Part shown: one piece after another, positions 44,520-56,216 of the stretch | Position numbering within the stretch: position 1 is the first letter of the stretch | Layout: each line of letters starts with the position of its first letter | Source of the DNA: Trichodelitschia bisporula | Taxonomy: Eukaryota; Ascomycota; Dothideomycetes; Phaeotrichales; Phaeotrichaceae | Assembly: GCA_010356995.1 (NCBI GenBank) | Contig: ML996689.1 | Span: 169,873 to 233,872 of the forward strand | Length of the DNA stretch: 64,000 bases | Direction of reading: 5' to 3' | Made by a program: the position numbers and the translations under genes | Notes under the pieces: generated by a model | The model's database searches: none | What the model was told of the DNA's origin: nothing | The model's input: only the letters and a program-made list of their open reading frames with translations

Positions 44520-45239
44520 ATGCGCGCTTCAATCATCTCCGCCGTCGTCGGCCTTGCCGTCACCTCCGTCTCTGCCAACACTGCCACCATCAACAACCTG
44601 TGCTCCTTCCCCGTCTACATGTGGGCCGTCGATGTCGACCGTGTCCCGGGCTCGCCCACCGTCATCCAGCCCGGAGGCAGCTACAGCGAGCCGTACCACA
44701 AGCCCAAGACCGGCGGTGTCTCGCTCAAGCTCTCCAAGACCAAGGACTGCGTCAAGATCACCCAGTTCGAGTACACGCAACAGTCGTACGGCCAGGACTT
44801 CATCTGGTATGACGGTTCGAATGTCGACTGCACGGGCACCGACTGCCCCTTCCAGCCCTATGGCATCTACATGTACACCAGCAAGGACAGCTGCCCGACG
44901 CGCACGTGCACTCCTGGTGCGCCGCAGTGCGACGGGTTCTACACTCTCTGGAACGACGACATCAACTCCCTCGCCTGCGACGCTACGGCTGACATCTTCA
45001 TGAACCTGTGCGCCACGGGTCCCGGCGGCAAGGCTGCCCCCGCCGCCTCTGTTGCTGCTCCCGCCGCCTATGCTGCTCCCGCCGCCAGCTCGGCGGCTGC
45101 GTCTGCCGCGTCCAGCGCGCCTGCCTCCTACGCCGCGTCGGCCAAGGTCGTCAACGAGGCGCCCACAACGACGCTGGTCAAGGTCGTCGTCCAGCCGAAG
45201 CACTCGCACTACGCCCACCGCCGTCACGCCCACATCTAA
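44520..45239 (+). CDS. Secreted BYS1-like / thaumatin-like protein
   Basis: A single exon encodes 239 residues. The N-terminus MRASIISAVVGLAVTSVSA is a typical signal peptide, with cleavage expected after residue 19. The mature domain has NTATINNLCSFPVYMW, PGGSYSEPY, GVSLKLSKTKDC, ITQFEYT, WYDGSNVDC and about nine cysteines (CTGTDCPF, SCPTRTCTPGAPQC), the pattern of the small thaumatin-like family named after Blastomyces yeast-phase-specific protein 1. From residue about 168 the chain is an Ala/Ser/Pro-rich linker (roughly 45 residues), then a His-rich basic end (HSHYAHRRHAHI). No GPI signal is seen at the C-terminus. It is probably secreted or wall-associated; the function is unknown. Codon use is strongly optimised, which suggests high expression. 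The ATG follows a CAACACATCC...CACA leader. Confidence 0.88.
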   Translation: MRASIISAVVGLAVTSVSANTATINNLCSFPVYMWAVDVDRVPGSPTVIQPGGSYSEPYHKPKTGGVSLKLSKTKDCVKITQFEYTQQSYGQDFIWYDGSNVDCTGTDCPFQPYGIYMYTSKDSCPTRTCTPGAPQCDGFYTLWNDDINSLACDATADIFMNLCATGPGGKAAPAASVAAPAAYAAPAASSAAASAASSAPASYAASAKVVNEAPTTTLVKVVVQPKHSHYAHRRHAHI

Positions 45240-48200
45240 GCGTTTGGTCAATAGTGTTGCTTTTCACTTCTTGGATACCAGATCTTCTTGGGTGGGGCAT
45301 CGCATCGGGCACCGTTTCTCTTCGCGTTCTATATTTCTCGCTTTTGGCCCCTCTGCTTGGACGGACGTGTGTGGCCTGTTGAAAATTCCGGCTGGGCCTG
45401 AGCGGGCACGGGGGGAGTTTGGATGCGGAACCTGGTGTTCACTGCTTCGTTGGTTTTGAAGGGGACGGGCAGCAGGGTTCTTCTTCAACGTGCGTGCGGA
45501 GCCTGCGAACGAACGGCATCAGCGGCATTCATCAGACACACAATGGCAAGGGCTTTGGCGGTTGTTGCTGCTTTGATTCCTTTTAATGCCTGTTAACGAA
45601 CGTGATGACGGGCCTCCTTTTTGCAGCGGGGCTGGGGGCATTGATTGTGTTTGGTGCTGGATGGCGGCCGCCTTGGCTTGGTGTCTCGATGCGTTGCGGT
45701 TTGGTGGTTTGTAGCTCAATTTACTCTCGTCGAAAAGATGCTCTGTGAGACTCGATGGCCGGTGAGATGCGTGTCGTGGGTGCGATTCCAGTGATTGGAC
45801 AGGCACATGGCCTGTCGGAGCCCGTGTGTGACGATCTCTAATCTTGGCCCTTGCTCGTGCCTGGCAGATCGACAGGGAACAGGCCAGCGGTGCAATCTCT
45901 GCCGGGCCAAGGGGCTGGCACGGAACCCTGACGACATAAAGCGTGGTCCGGTCGACGACAACAAGGCCGAGTCCACGGGCCGCATCATAGAACGTAACAT
46001 CTCCACCTCGACGCCCTAGACTTGTTCATCCTTTCAGTCTTTCATCATCGCCTCTCGCCACCCGCCGCCATCGCACAGCCGCCCCCACGTGACCGTCAGC
46101 CGCGCGACGCAGTCTCCACCCCTCCGTTTCACCACACCGTCAGCACAAATTTTCCCTGTCTGCGCGCATGCAGTGATAAGGATCAAGGAAAAGCTGACAT
46201 GCAGCCGCGGGTCGACATCGGACATCGGGTTGGGGGCGGCTCGTCCAAGCATCTTCGCCGCCAACCCGTCCCGCCGCCAGCCTGACGCTTTGTCCAGCGT
46301 CCAGCCCTGCCAGCCTTGTAAGGTACCGTACCCGCCGTCAGGGCGGACGGCATGGCAGGCGGGCGGGTCGGCTGTGGGGTGACCTGACTGTGCCGCAGCA
46401 TTTTCGCTCCTACCGACTGATTCCGACAGGGCCCCGCGATGGGGGCTATCCTGCATCCTCGCGTAGATCACACACGAGGTGAGCCGTGCTACGCTGTGCC
46501 TCGCGCTGCAGGCACCGGGGCGAATGGGTTGGTAGACGTGCCTGCGTCTGCATCTGCGGTGCGCGGGGACGTGGGGGATGAGAGCTGGCAAGCGAGCTGA
46601 GCATGTGGCGATGGCACGAGGAGGAGGGGTAACAGAGCCGTCGCTATTTCCAAGCCATGTTGTGCGGCGGGCCGGGTGCACTGAGTCTGCGTTCCGCCCG
46701 CTTGTTACTGCGCACTGGATACATTTGCGGTGCGACGGTCGGACGGGGCGAGGTTACACGGCCCGGGGCGGGGGCTCGGGTCGGATGGGGTCGTGCGACG
46801 AGAGGGCTATTTTTGGCGGGAGCTGGGGATGTGTTGTGCTTGATGCTGAGGGATGTTGCTGACCATTCGGCTGTTTCGGCTGCCTTGAGTGCATCGGTAT
46901 TGGGGTGGCTGGGTCGGGCCGAGAGGACGCTGACAGTCTCGTCGTTGCCCAAGGGAATTTCACCGGGTAACTTGGTGGGCCGGACTGCCGTAGCAGCTGG
47001 TTTCAGCTGATATTCAGTGGAGCGTAAGGCTGAGACCGACGAAGCGATCATGAAGCTGACTTGTTTCGATGCGAGTCACAGGCACAGGTCAGATGAGAGT
47101 CAGTGATAATGCTTCAGGTGCGGAGGGAGAATGCACCTCGGATGACTATGTCCTCTCATACCCATCTAGCAAATCCTGAGCCTCGTCACAACCACACGAC
47201 TGATTGAAGAGCGTGAAAAATAAACCTGAGAAATCAGCCGATGATGGGAGCACGGCTCAGACACATGCAGTGGCAACGGGTACGGAGTGAATGTGTCGAT
47301 AGAAGACAAAGAACAAAAGAGAGAGGAGAGTCGCAGAGCCGCTCATATCTGAATACATGTGTTGTCTTGTCCTCCAGGGCTTCTTCCCTTACTTCCTCAG
47401 CTACTTCCCCGGTTAAGGATACTTCCTTACCAGAGAACGGCCGCCCCTTCCAAGGGCATGGCCGCTCTTTCCCTGTGACTACATCAGCCGATGGGCTAGA
47501 AGAAGAAGAAGTGACTCGCGTCCTCTACTCCATAACTAGATGCTCACGCATCCAAATCAGTGAAGAGGCTGAGCCTCATTCAACCTCACGATCACCTCCA
47601 GGCCTGCTTATCCTTTACCCCTCGAGAACTAGCCGTGCCATACCGCCTCGGAACACTATCGACGCATCTTTTCCAACATGGTGGATGAGCTTGACCTCCG
47701 GTATGCTCGATGGTAGAGTACAGTACGAATTGAGCCTTAGTATCCACTGCCAGCTGACCCAAACACTCCACAATGTCTGGTTCAACACTCAACTCTAAGA
47801 GAACAAACAAATTACTACTAAATTGAAGCCGTGATACGTTCCCCAGTTAAAGCTAGCATCAGAGGTCTCTCGCGGAAGGCATACGGCATCCGTCATGTGC
47901 TTGACGCGGAACGCGCCGGGCTTCTGAATGCTCCAAGGTAGCGGAAGTCAGACTCGGAGCAAATGAAGCTGTCGCAACAACCGTAGGAGTGACAGCGGCT
48001 GTAAGTGTGTATGCTGTTTCAATATATGGGGCCCCGGCATGTTGTTTCAATTCTCGTTGTGTACCAGCTACGGTACTGTACAGTAGCATGAGTAGATCCA
48101 GATCCCTCTCCGTGCACCATCGGAGACTGCTACGCCATCTGGGTCACCATCAGTAACGGTGTACATATACTCGGATGCGGAAACCACCGCGATGAGATAC

Positions 48201-48318
48201 TCCCAAAAGCTGTGTTGTGTTCACCTCCGGTGCGGTGGGGGGTTTGAGCAGCCCGTTCGATACGACAGCCACGATGATCGTCAAGCTGAACATTTTCAAC
48301 TTTTGTGTACTAACAAGC
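45240..48318. other. Intergenic, about 3 kb, no gene recognised
   Basis: Frames here are short or Arg/Ala-rich. The part from 47000 to 48300 is more AT-rich than its surroundings, and an open + frame at 47241-47798 is Ser/Thr-rich with no motif; it might be decayed mobile DNA, but I cannot name a family. A GTACTGTAC-centred palindrome lies near 48068-48088. Confidence 0.4.
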
Positions 48319-48436
48319 ACATACGGCCATAGGTCGCTGAGAACACCAGTCCCAGTCTGCTCACTGAAGTTAAACAGCGAACCGGTTGATTAGTAGTTGC
48401 GTGGGTGACCAGCAGCGAATCCCAACTGCTGTATGT
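48319..48436 (+). rRNA. 5S ribosomal RNA, apparently intact
   Basis: The 118-base gene begins ACATACGGCCATAG and ends CTGTATGT, so ACATAC pairs with GTATGT as the closing stem. Internal RNA polymerase III promoter blocks are present, with the canonical GGGTGACCAGCAGCGAATCC 3' domain. A run of T follows at 48436. A second, divergent copy occurs at 1324-1441 on the same strand, consistent with dispersed 5S genes in filamentous ascomycetes. Confidence 0.96.
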
Positions 48437-48641
48437 TTTTGATTTTCTTTTTTACTTTTCCTTGTGGTGTGCTGATACGAGCCGGGCCGGGAAGGAATAG
48501 ACACCGGGAGTATATCCATGAACGTGGTGCTTGAACGTGGGACCAGAAGGAGCACAGCCAGTGTATACTGTGGTAGGAGGTGCCTCGCGAGGCGATGACA
48601 CAACATAAAAACCTCATCATACCCCCATCCTACCCCCACCT

Positions 48642-50522
48642 CTACCCCCCACCCTCCTGCGACAACTCCCCTAAAAAAGCCTCCGCCTTGCTCACGCCAA
48701 ACTCATCCCTCACAACCCTCATCACCGCCTTCATCCACTCCAGCCTCGCCGCCCCCTTCCCATCCATCTCCAGCCCCTCGATCCCATCCTCCTTCATGCA
48801 CATCCCCGCGCACCACAGTGGCCAGATAGGCACATACCCACGCATACTAGGCATGTCGGCGACTTCGCGCGGCGCGTCCTGCCCGCGCAGGGGACTGACG
48901 AAGTGTGGCAGCGTCGCGGCGCAGATCGCGTCGACCAGCGTGCGCAGTCGCCGGCGCGTGCCCTGGCGCGCGATGAGGAGGGCTTGGGGGCTCATGGGGG
49001 ACATGGGGTAAAGGGCGGCCTGACTGCCTGCCGGCGGATCCCACGGCAGGGGTGAGAGGGGCGATCCGGACGTAGGCGGTGAATCGGGCGACGGCGACCC
49101 GGATGACAGTGACGCCAGCGAGGCCTGTGAGACGGGCGAGGTCGCGGACGTCACGTACGCGAGCTCGACGTCTAGTGCGCGCAGTAGAATCCGGTTTAAG
49201 AAAAGCCGCGCTGTGTCGAGGAAGTTCCACTTGAATGCCAGATCCATGTTCACGAAGCGGTGGACCTTCTCCGGGGCTCCTGGATGTTCTAGGAGCGGGC
49301 GCAGCCAGGCACCGCATTCCTCTGGGGAAACGGGTGTGGGCTCGTAGTGCCAGAAAAAGGCGGAGAAGGTGCCGAATAGGGCGTAGCGAGCGTCGACGGC
49401 GAGGGCAGAGGTGATGAGGGCGGAGAGCTTTGGGCTGTGAGCACCGGTCAGGGTGGGCTCCAGGGTGTGCCAATCTGCGCAGATTGTTGCGGCATGGTGA
49501 ATGAGTTCGAGGAAGATATGGGGTGGGGAATTAGGTTCGAGGAACAGAGAGCGAGTTTCGAGTGGTATTGAGGGGTGGCTTTTGTGGTTGAGCTTGTTTA
49601 CCAGCTGCCGAGGTTAGTCAGGACAGACTAACGGTAGCGACGTACCATTTCGAAGAAGACACTATGGAAGATTAAAGCCTGCGCCGGCTTTTCATAACTT
49701 TGTAGGAACTTGCTATGCAGCAATGCGGCGGCACCTTCGGCATGTGCGCCCCAGGAGCCGTTCGGGGTCATGTACGGCGCGGTGATCATCTGGCCTGACG
49801 TCAGAACGGTCGCAGGAAGCACTAAAACCTCACCTCGTATATCCCCAGCGTCGTGATAGCAATGAGCGTGTGGAGAGGCTGACGGTGATTGGGAGTACTC
49901 ATCGCCTGCGTCACTAACTTTAGGGCCTTGGTGTAGTATGCGATTCCCTTGAGCCTTCCCTCGGGTGATTTGCATCGTGCACCGAAATTCGCATACGCGG
50001 CCGCCAGCACGGACGTATGTAATGTCGAGCCGGCCGGAGCCTCCCAGAAGAAGGGGGCAATGTAGGAGTAGAAGCCGAAACCATTAGCCTCCTCAAGGAT
50101 GCAATAGTCATAGAAGAAACGATGGCAAGCCAGATCCGCGACGAGTGGCTGTATGGAGACACGACTGAGCGGCACAATCGCAGTGAAGGATACTCCGCTC
50201 CAGGCGCTTTGGGGACTGCTAACACTCCGTGGACTGCTGGCCTGCGAGCCGTCGAGCTCGCCGTCCTTTTTGGCGCGGCTTCGCCACTTCTGCTGAGCGC
50301 GATGCGCCGTGGCGGTGGTCTGGTTCCGCAGCACGAGCTCAAACCCATCGCGATAGATGCAGTTGTAACTGCCCTTGACGCAGCGCTGGCACGCGGGGGT
50401 GGCCTCATCACACTGGCGACGTTAGCGGTGACGACACTGTAAGGAAACGGCAGCCTGCTTGCCTTGACTTTGCTCGAGCGGCACTTGGAGCAGCCTTTGC
50501 TGGGGCGTCCGCGTCCCGACAT
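48642..50522 (-). CDS. Zn2Cys6 fungal transcription factor with fungal-specific domain
   Basis: Four exons (50522-50463, 50412-49834, 49789-49646, 49604-48642) give 581 residues. The N-terminus MSGRGRPSKGCSKCRSSKVK joins CDEATPACQRCVKGSYNC to form a perfect C11-x2-C14-x6-C21-x6-C28-x2-C31-x6-C38 zinc cluster. A Ser-rich linker follows, then a helical region (DLACHRFFYDYCILEE, HTLIAITTLGIYE, SVFFEMVNK-type) of the C6 fungal-specific (PF11951-like) class, which often begins with this CxxCRxxKxKCDE..PxCxxC pattern. It is probably a nuclear regulator; the target genes cannot be read from the neighbours. Intron 1 uses a GCAAGC donor instead of GT, since any GT donor would destroy the cysteine spacing. 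Introns are 44-50 nt. The coding strand is G-rich at its 3' end. Confidence 0.9.
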
Positions 50523-51304
50523 GATGATGGCACTGGGGAGGCTAGGATATGTATGGCGACTGGGCCTGGACTTCAGGATACGGCATACGGCTTGTAGGAC
50601 TTGAATGTGGCTATCGCTTATGCATGGTAGTGCCCGCTCGTAAAGCGCCTGCGCCGTGCGGCTTCACGTGATATCCAGCGGGATGTTTGGACTTTATGAT
50701 GCCTTCCACGGGGATTAAAGGGAACTTAGAAGATCATAGGGCTTATCCGGAGCAGAGACTCGGTGGGAGAACGGTAGGCGGCCTTTGATAGCGTATCAAT
50801 CATTGTCTTCCATAGCGAAAACTAAGCAAAAATATATGAACAATAGAGTGCTGAAGATGAGTCCATTGGTGCTGACGCCGCAGTGTGATTTGACTGGGGT
50901 TCTGCTCGAATTCATTAGCCATCCAGAGTGCAGAAATTCGAGAGGCAGACGCTGCAGGGACGGAGATTTCCATCATCTGGTTGGCCGGGAGAGAGAAAGA
51001 TTGAAGAGCCTAAATGAACGAAACATGCGTGTTTGAAATTAGTAGATGGGTGCCCCACGTTTCTAGCCTTCTGTTTCTGGTGTAGTGAAGGTGAAGTTGT
51101 CGTCCCAGCTCTCCTCACTCCGTTCACCGTTAAGCACCGCCACAAGCCATCCTTCAATGCGCCACAAAGTATCACGTGCATACCGCATTCATGCCTTACC
51201 CCCCGTGCTCAGTCTCAGGCTCCAGCCATGTGAACAGCTTCCTCTAACATCATCTCCATCGTCGTCACCATCACCAAACATTTCCACCCTACCATACCGT
51301 CAAG
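50523..51304. other. Divergent intergenic interval, nothing recognised
   Basis: It holds the promoters of the Zn2Cys6 gene (-) and the BAR gene (+). The final 100 bases before 51305 are pyrimidine-rich. No other feature is seen. Confidence 0.45.
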
Positions 51305-52587
51305 ATGGACAAATTCCAGGCCTTTAGCAAGAACATCTCGTGCGTATCCTAGGCCTCTCGCTCGCCCTCACCCTCTCTATCACCACGCTAACAAAGCTTC
51401 TCCAGCGCGGCCGTGATGCCCGGCTTTGCTCGAACCCAGCAATTCGTCAAGGAGCGTCTGGGCCAGGCCGATGACAAGGTGCACCTCCTCGCTCTCTACC
51501 CCAGAGCCATCTAACCACACAGACCGAGCTCCCGCCCGACTACCTCGAGCTCGAGAAGCGGATCGATGCTCTCAAGGCCGTGCACCAAAAGATGCTCTCC
51601 GTGACGTTCGTCGCCCTCTCCCCCCTCTATCAAGCTCCCCAGCTAACCCACCAGCTCGCAATACACGCACGAAGCCTACGACTACCCCACCAACCTCCGC
51701 GAGTCCTTCAACGACCTCGGCCGCACCGTCTCCGAAAAAGTCACCCTCCTCAGCACTGCATCAACCCCCGCCGAAGCCGCCGCCGCAATGACCGCGCCCC
51801 CCTCCGCAGCCCCGCAACCCAAAACCTTCAACCATGCCCTCGCCCGCGCCGCCCTGTCCTCCAGCCACGTGCTCAACACAGCCGCGCACGACAGCGCGGA
51901 CGACGCGCTCGCGCAGGCGCTCGAGAAATACGCGGTTGCGCAGGAAAAGGTCGGCGAGGCGCGGCTTGCGCAGGATGCGGCGGTGCAGGCGCGCTTCCTG
52001 GCGGGTTGGACCACGACGCTGAACACGCAGCTGCAGTTTGCGGCGCGCGCGCGGCGTAATGTTGAGAGTGCGCGGCTGAGTCTCGATGCTACGAAGGCGA
52101 GCGTCAAGCCTGGTGGCTTGGGGTTCCCGGGGCAGCATCGCGATCCGCTTGGGGATGAGGAGCATTTGAGTGAGGAGGCGAGGGCGAAGATTGAGGCGAA
52201 GGAGGATGAGTTTGTGGGTGTGACGGAGGAGGCGGTTGGCGTGATGAAGAATGTACGCTTCCCCTTACACCCCGCCAAGATACACGATCCGCTAACGCCT
52301 ACCCCAGGTCCTCGATACGCCAGAGCCGCTGCGCAATCTGGCCGAGCTCATCGCTGCGCAGCTCGAGTTCCACAAGAAGGCATACGAGATCTTGTCCGAG
52401 CTCGCGCCCGTCGTCGACCAGTTGCAGCAGGAGCAGGAGGTAAGCCGCTCCCACTCCGCGTCGTCGTTTTCTGCGCTGTAGTGCGGCTTCCTGTGCCCCT
52501 TGTTTTGTCGCTTTTCCGCCACGGACGAGGCGCTGACAAGCTCCCGCGCGTAGGCTAGTTACCGGAAGAGCCGTGAGGGGGCGTAGA
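51305..52587 (+). CDS. BAR-domain membrane-curvature protein (Gvp36-like)
   Basis: Six exons (51305-51339, 51406-51478, 51523-51605, 51655-52252, 52308-52439, 52555-52587) give 317 residues. The start MDKFQAFSKNIS is amphipathic, followed by FARTQQFVKERLGQADDKTE, LPPDYLELEKRIDALKAVHQ, YTHEAYDYPTNLRESF, and a long helical region to AAQLEFHKKAYEILSELAP. This is the order of an N-BAR/BAR protein of the Gvp36 class, which bends or senses membranes at the Golgi, endosomes and vacuole. Exon 3 must end at the GTTCGT donor (51606), because the nearer GTGACG site breaks the frame; the resulting MLSVTSQYTHE junction fits the family. The last exon adds only ten residues. No SH3 domain is present, unlike Rvs167. 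Confidence 0.88.
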
Positions 52588-53449
52588 GTGAGCAGAGGGC
52601 GGGTTGCGGAGTGTTGGGCGGACTTGCGTAGGGCGAATGGGTCGGGCGAGGCTGGTTACGCTTATGCTTTGTATTCTGTGAGATTGAGATATTGAACTAT
52701 TAGAGGCCTTTTTTTCCCGTGATGCTGGTGAGGCTGAGGCACTACATTTGGCGATTGGAAGTGATGTTTGCGTTGCCCAGTCCTCTTCACGAACATTCAC
52801 GAACACTTACTCGACACTCGAGCACCAGGTAACGAACAATGCGGCAAGTCATCTGCTGTAATGCGCAGACAAAGCTTTATGAGCATCCCACTTGATCAGA
52901 CTTCGTGGGCAGGCAAACCGTAAACCTCGAGCCCAAACCATACGGTCCCTAAACAACCACAAGCCCGCGCCCCTCCCATCCAATAAACACCCCACGATGC
53001 ACAGTAGCGCAAAGACGCGGGGCACGAAGCACAGTAGCGCAAGACGCGATGCATGAAGCAACGCACAGCAGGTCTAGCGCCGAAGACACAATCACATGTC
53101 GTCCAACCCCAGCGCCAGGGGGCATGGCATGTTGGAAGGGGAAAACCCCACCATTCCCTTATCGAGAACCAACTCTTTTCCCCTTCTCCCTCACACATCA
53201 CCAAAGTGCAGGTTGCTTCAGAGCCAAGTTCATTTGAGAGTCAAGTTCATTCATTCGAAGAGATGCATTTGCTCGCCATCTCCCATTTCTCATGCCGGAT
53301 CAGCGCACCATTCACCATATACATACAACCATCCCCCCCAAAACGCCCGCCCGAGAGACAATCCTCGGGGTAACAGCCTGTCAGAAGAGACACACACGCA
53401 AGCCATGCCTAAAACCACACTAACACCTCATCACAAGTTTTTTTTTCCA
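52588..53449. other. Convergent intergenic interval, nothing recognised
   Basis: It separates the 3' ends of the BAR gene (+) and the desaturase gene (-). A duplicated GCACAGTAGCGCAAGACGCG-like phrase occurs near 53000-53050. The + strand open frame that continues into the desaturase is its antisense shadow. Confidence 0.45.
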
Positions 53450-54892
53450 CTACGCAGCACCAGCACCCTGAACCGGTTCAGGAAGCTTCGTAACCTGATT
53501 GCCAGCACGGATGATACGATTGCCCATCTCGTCCTTGAGGACCGTGCCGTCCTTCAGCGTACCATCGGACGAATGCGCGCGCTTCCAGATCTCAACCTCC
53601 ATGCCGCCGCGGATGACACCCACGCGCAATGTGGACAGCAGGTTGTGCGCCGCGTTGCTGTGGTTGTACACGCCGCCGTTGAACATGCCGGTCGCATCCT
53701 TGCCAACGCCGGAGAGGATGAGCGCGCGGCCACCGGGGTGGTCGTTGATGAAGCCGGAGAGATCGTGCACGACGCCCGCGACGGCAATCAGCGCACGTCC
53801 AGCCTTGGCCTGCTCGACGTAGTCGTCCCACTCCATGACAGGGAGCTGCTCGAGCGGGGTGCCCCAGTCGAGCTTGGCGCGGGTCTGGTCGAGCTTCTTC
53901 TGCAGCTGCTGGACACGGCCCTTCTCGATCTCGTTCGAGCGGAATTGCTTCAGGTTGTGCGCGAGCCCAAGCTGCTTCATGGTCCAGATGAACCACTTGG
54001 TCGGGTCGTATTGCCACCACTGGATGGCATTGCGGTAATCAGAGGGGAACTCGTGGTGGAAGTTGTGATAGCCTTCTCCGAGGGTGACGAGAGCGGTGAC
54101 GACGTGGTCGCGAGGGGAGTTGCGGTCGTCAAACGGTTGGTCACCCAGCCAGTGAGCCAGCGAGTTGACGCAGAAGGTAGCCTGCTGCACGAAGAAGATA
54201 CGGCAGATACCAGCATAGACGAGACCGCCAACCCAATCGTCCCAGAGAAGTCCAGCAACGACCGACGGGAAAATGATGCCCATGCCGAGCGCCACCCAGA
54301 CGTAGTGACGGTGCTGCCAGACGACGATCGAGTTCTCGTTCAGGTCGGTGATGTCGGTACGGCCGATGCGCTTAGGGTTCTGCTTCATCACCATCCAGCC
54401 CAGATGCGAGTACAAAAGGCCCTTGCGGACGCTGTACGGGTCCTTGTTGGTATCGGTGTAGCGGTGGTGGGCGCGGCTGCATGGGTTAGCATGGTCAATG
54501 GAATTATAGGAGGAAAAAGCTCACTGGTCACGGCTCCACCACCGGATCGAGCCCTCGACGGCACCGCCGCCGCACAGCGCGAGGAACAACTCCAGCGGGA
54601 ACGAGGCCGAGTACGACTTGTGGGCCCAGAGACGATGGTAGCCAGCGGTGATACCGAGGCCGGTGCAGAAGTAATAGAAAATGGACCAGCAGAAGGTGTA
54701 GAAGCGCAGCGGGGTCCAGATGGTGGCGACGACGCCGGCTAGAGGCAGGAAGCCGATGAAGTACACATTCATCCAGTTGACGTGCTGGTACCAATTGCTC
54801 CAGGTGATAGGAGTGTCGCTGATGTGAGGCTTCTTCTCAGACTTGTCGGTGGCCGCAGCGGCGTTGGGGCCGGCTGGCTTGGAGGTCGACAT
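53450..54892 (-). CDS. OLE1: Acyl-CoA delta-9 desaturase with C-terminal cytochrome b5 domain
   Basis: Exon 1 (54892-54525) and exon 2 (54476-53450) give 464 residues. The three histidine boxes of membrane desaturases are present: HRLWAH (86-91), HRAHH (123-127, completed across the intron) and HNFHH (260-264), plus a further metal-ligand context NSLAHWLG. Four hydrophobic helices bracket them. Residues of about 338-415 form the fused cytochrome b5 domain with the heme-binding HPGG motif (369-372) and [14 protein letters not shown]. The enzyme inserts the delta-9 double bond into stearoyl- and palmitoyl-CoA at the ER. The 48-nt intron has GTGAGC and ATGCAG ends and a GCTAACC branch site. The start [20 protein letters not shown] is followed by a non-conserved leader. 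Codon use is highly biased, fitting strong expression. Confidence 0.96.
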
Positions 54893-55025
54893 TGTTAGAT
54901 GTCGAGGCAGTGTTGATGCCAGCAGAGGAGGAGGAGGAGGCGGTAGTGTGAGGGTTGAGCTCCGGAGGGGAAGATGGGTGGAGGGCTAAAGAGGAGAGGA
55001 GAGACTGAAGGTGGGAGGGGTTGAG

Positions 55026-55036
55026 ATAATATATCG
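55026..55036 (-). promoter_or_regulatory. TATA-like element upstream of the desaturase gene
   Basis: On the minus strand ATATATTATC lies about 135-145 bases upstream of the ATG at 54892, in otherwise GC-rich DNA. Its position fits a TATA box with a short 5' leader. Only the motif and spacing support it. Confidence 0.35.
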
Positions 55037-56188
55037 GACGGTGTCGGTTTGATCCGCTATCCACCAAAGGGGGCCGATGCAAGACAATCAACAGAAAAAC
55101 CGTTAGGCAACGGCGTCTGTTTGGTTGGCGGGTGGCGGGAAGGGGGGAACCAGTCTAGGCGTCGTAAAAAGAGGCAAAAGAATGGAGGTAGGAAGTCACG
55201 AGTGGGAGCGGTCGCCGGCCCGTTGATGTTGGGGTGAGGCTGGCGCGAAGCTTCTCAACAAAAATTATCCCTGGCGGGTGGTCCGTGGGTATGGGGTGGA
55301 GGGAGTGGCTGGTGAGATGAACCGAGGATATGAAGATTGTTTGGGGAGAAAGATGCAGATAGCAAGACCAGTGAAAGGAATTGATTGATAGCTTTGACTT
55401 TGATTCCCTGGATGTTTGCTCCAGCTCTACGGAGGTAGCTGTTGCTTCAATCCTCTCGAACCTCTGTGGCCAGCATGCAGCTTGAACGCCTCAACCCCAC
55501 GATACAGTACCGTAGTACGCCGTTGATCGCCCCTTCCAGCGCGGCTCTGCTCCAATCCCCTCTCAGCCAAGCTCGCTTAGTAAGGGCATAACGTCCCACC
55601 AAAATCAGCCCTGCCAAGTTCAACAAGCAGCCCAGGCATTTTGTGAGAGTCACAAAGTCACATGTGCCGAGCTCAAACTTCAAGCTCAACCCTCACCCGC
55701 ATGCCTGATCCTTTCTCGCCATGATCCCATCAAAAGCGCTTTGAATCCCCATATTTTCTCTCGCCACCCGTCGTTGAGACTCATGCAGGAACATTGGGAA
55801 ACACGCGCTTGTGGGGGTGTCCTTCCTGTGCATGATCACGTCACTGCTTTCCAGTCTCCACCCGCTCGCATGAAAAGGTCGAACCACCACTTGCTGCTTC
55901 ACTGCGGTGCCGGCCCGAGGGACTCCTCTGCTTCCGAAGCTGCCGAGTGGCGAGGTGATGTTCGTCGCCGGGTGCCTGGCGTGCCTGGATCTTCCGTTAC
56001 CCCATTCCGGCATCAAGGCACGCAGCACCTTCCCACGCGGTTGAGCAACCCCACCATATCCCCGCTTGTCCGCGGCACCACTTCCTCCCGCCACTCCTTG
56101 GCTCAATCTATTCCAAGCAAAGGACCCCGCAATATCCCGTTCGTCTGGAGCTCCGGCGGCAAATCTAGCGAGAGGCTGGGTTCGAGAT

Positions 56189-56216
56189 GTGTTTGGTGTT
56201 TGGTGTTTGGTGTTTG
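56189..56216. repeat. (GTGTTTG)4 tandem repeat
   Basis: Four perfect 7-base units are followed by a degenerate unit and one more GTGTTTG at about 56224. Confidence 0.9.

Noticed and set aside
46034-46681. 215-residue minus-strand frame
   Set aside because: Composition is Arg/Ala/His-rich without motifs; overlapping frames on the other strand are equally open.
47241-47798. Possible decayed mobile element in AT-richer DNA
   Set aside because: No transposase or other element motif, terminal repeats or target duplications could be seen, so no family can be named.
48040-48090. Palindrome around GTACTGTAC as a regulatory site or terminator
   Set aside because: Short and imperfect, with no gene positioned to use it.
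53096-54742. 548-residue open frame on the + strand
   Set aside because: It is exactly antisense to the delta-9 desaturase, whose histidine boxes and b5 domain settle the coding strand.
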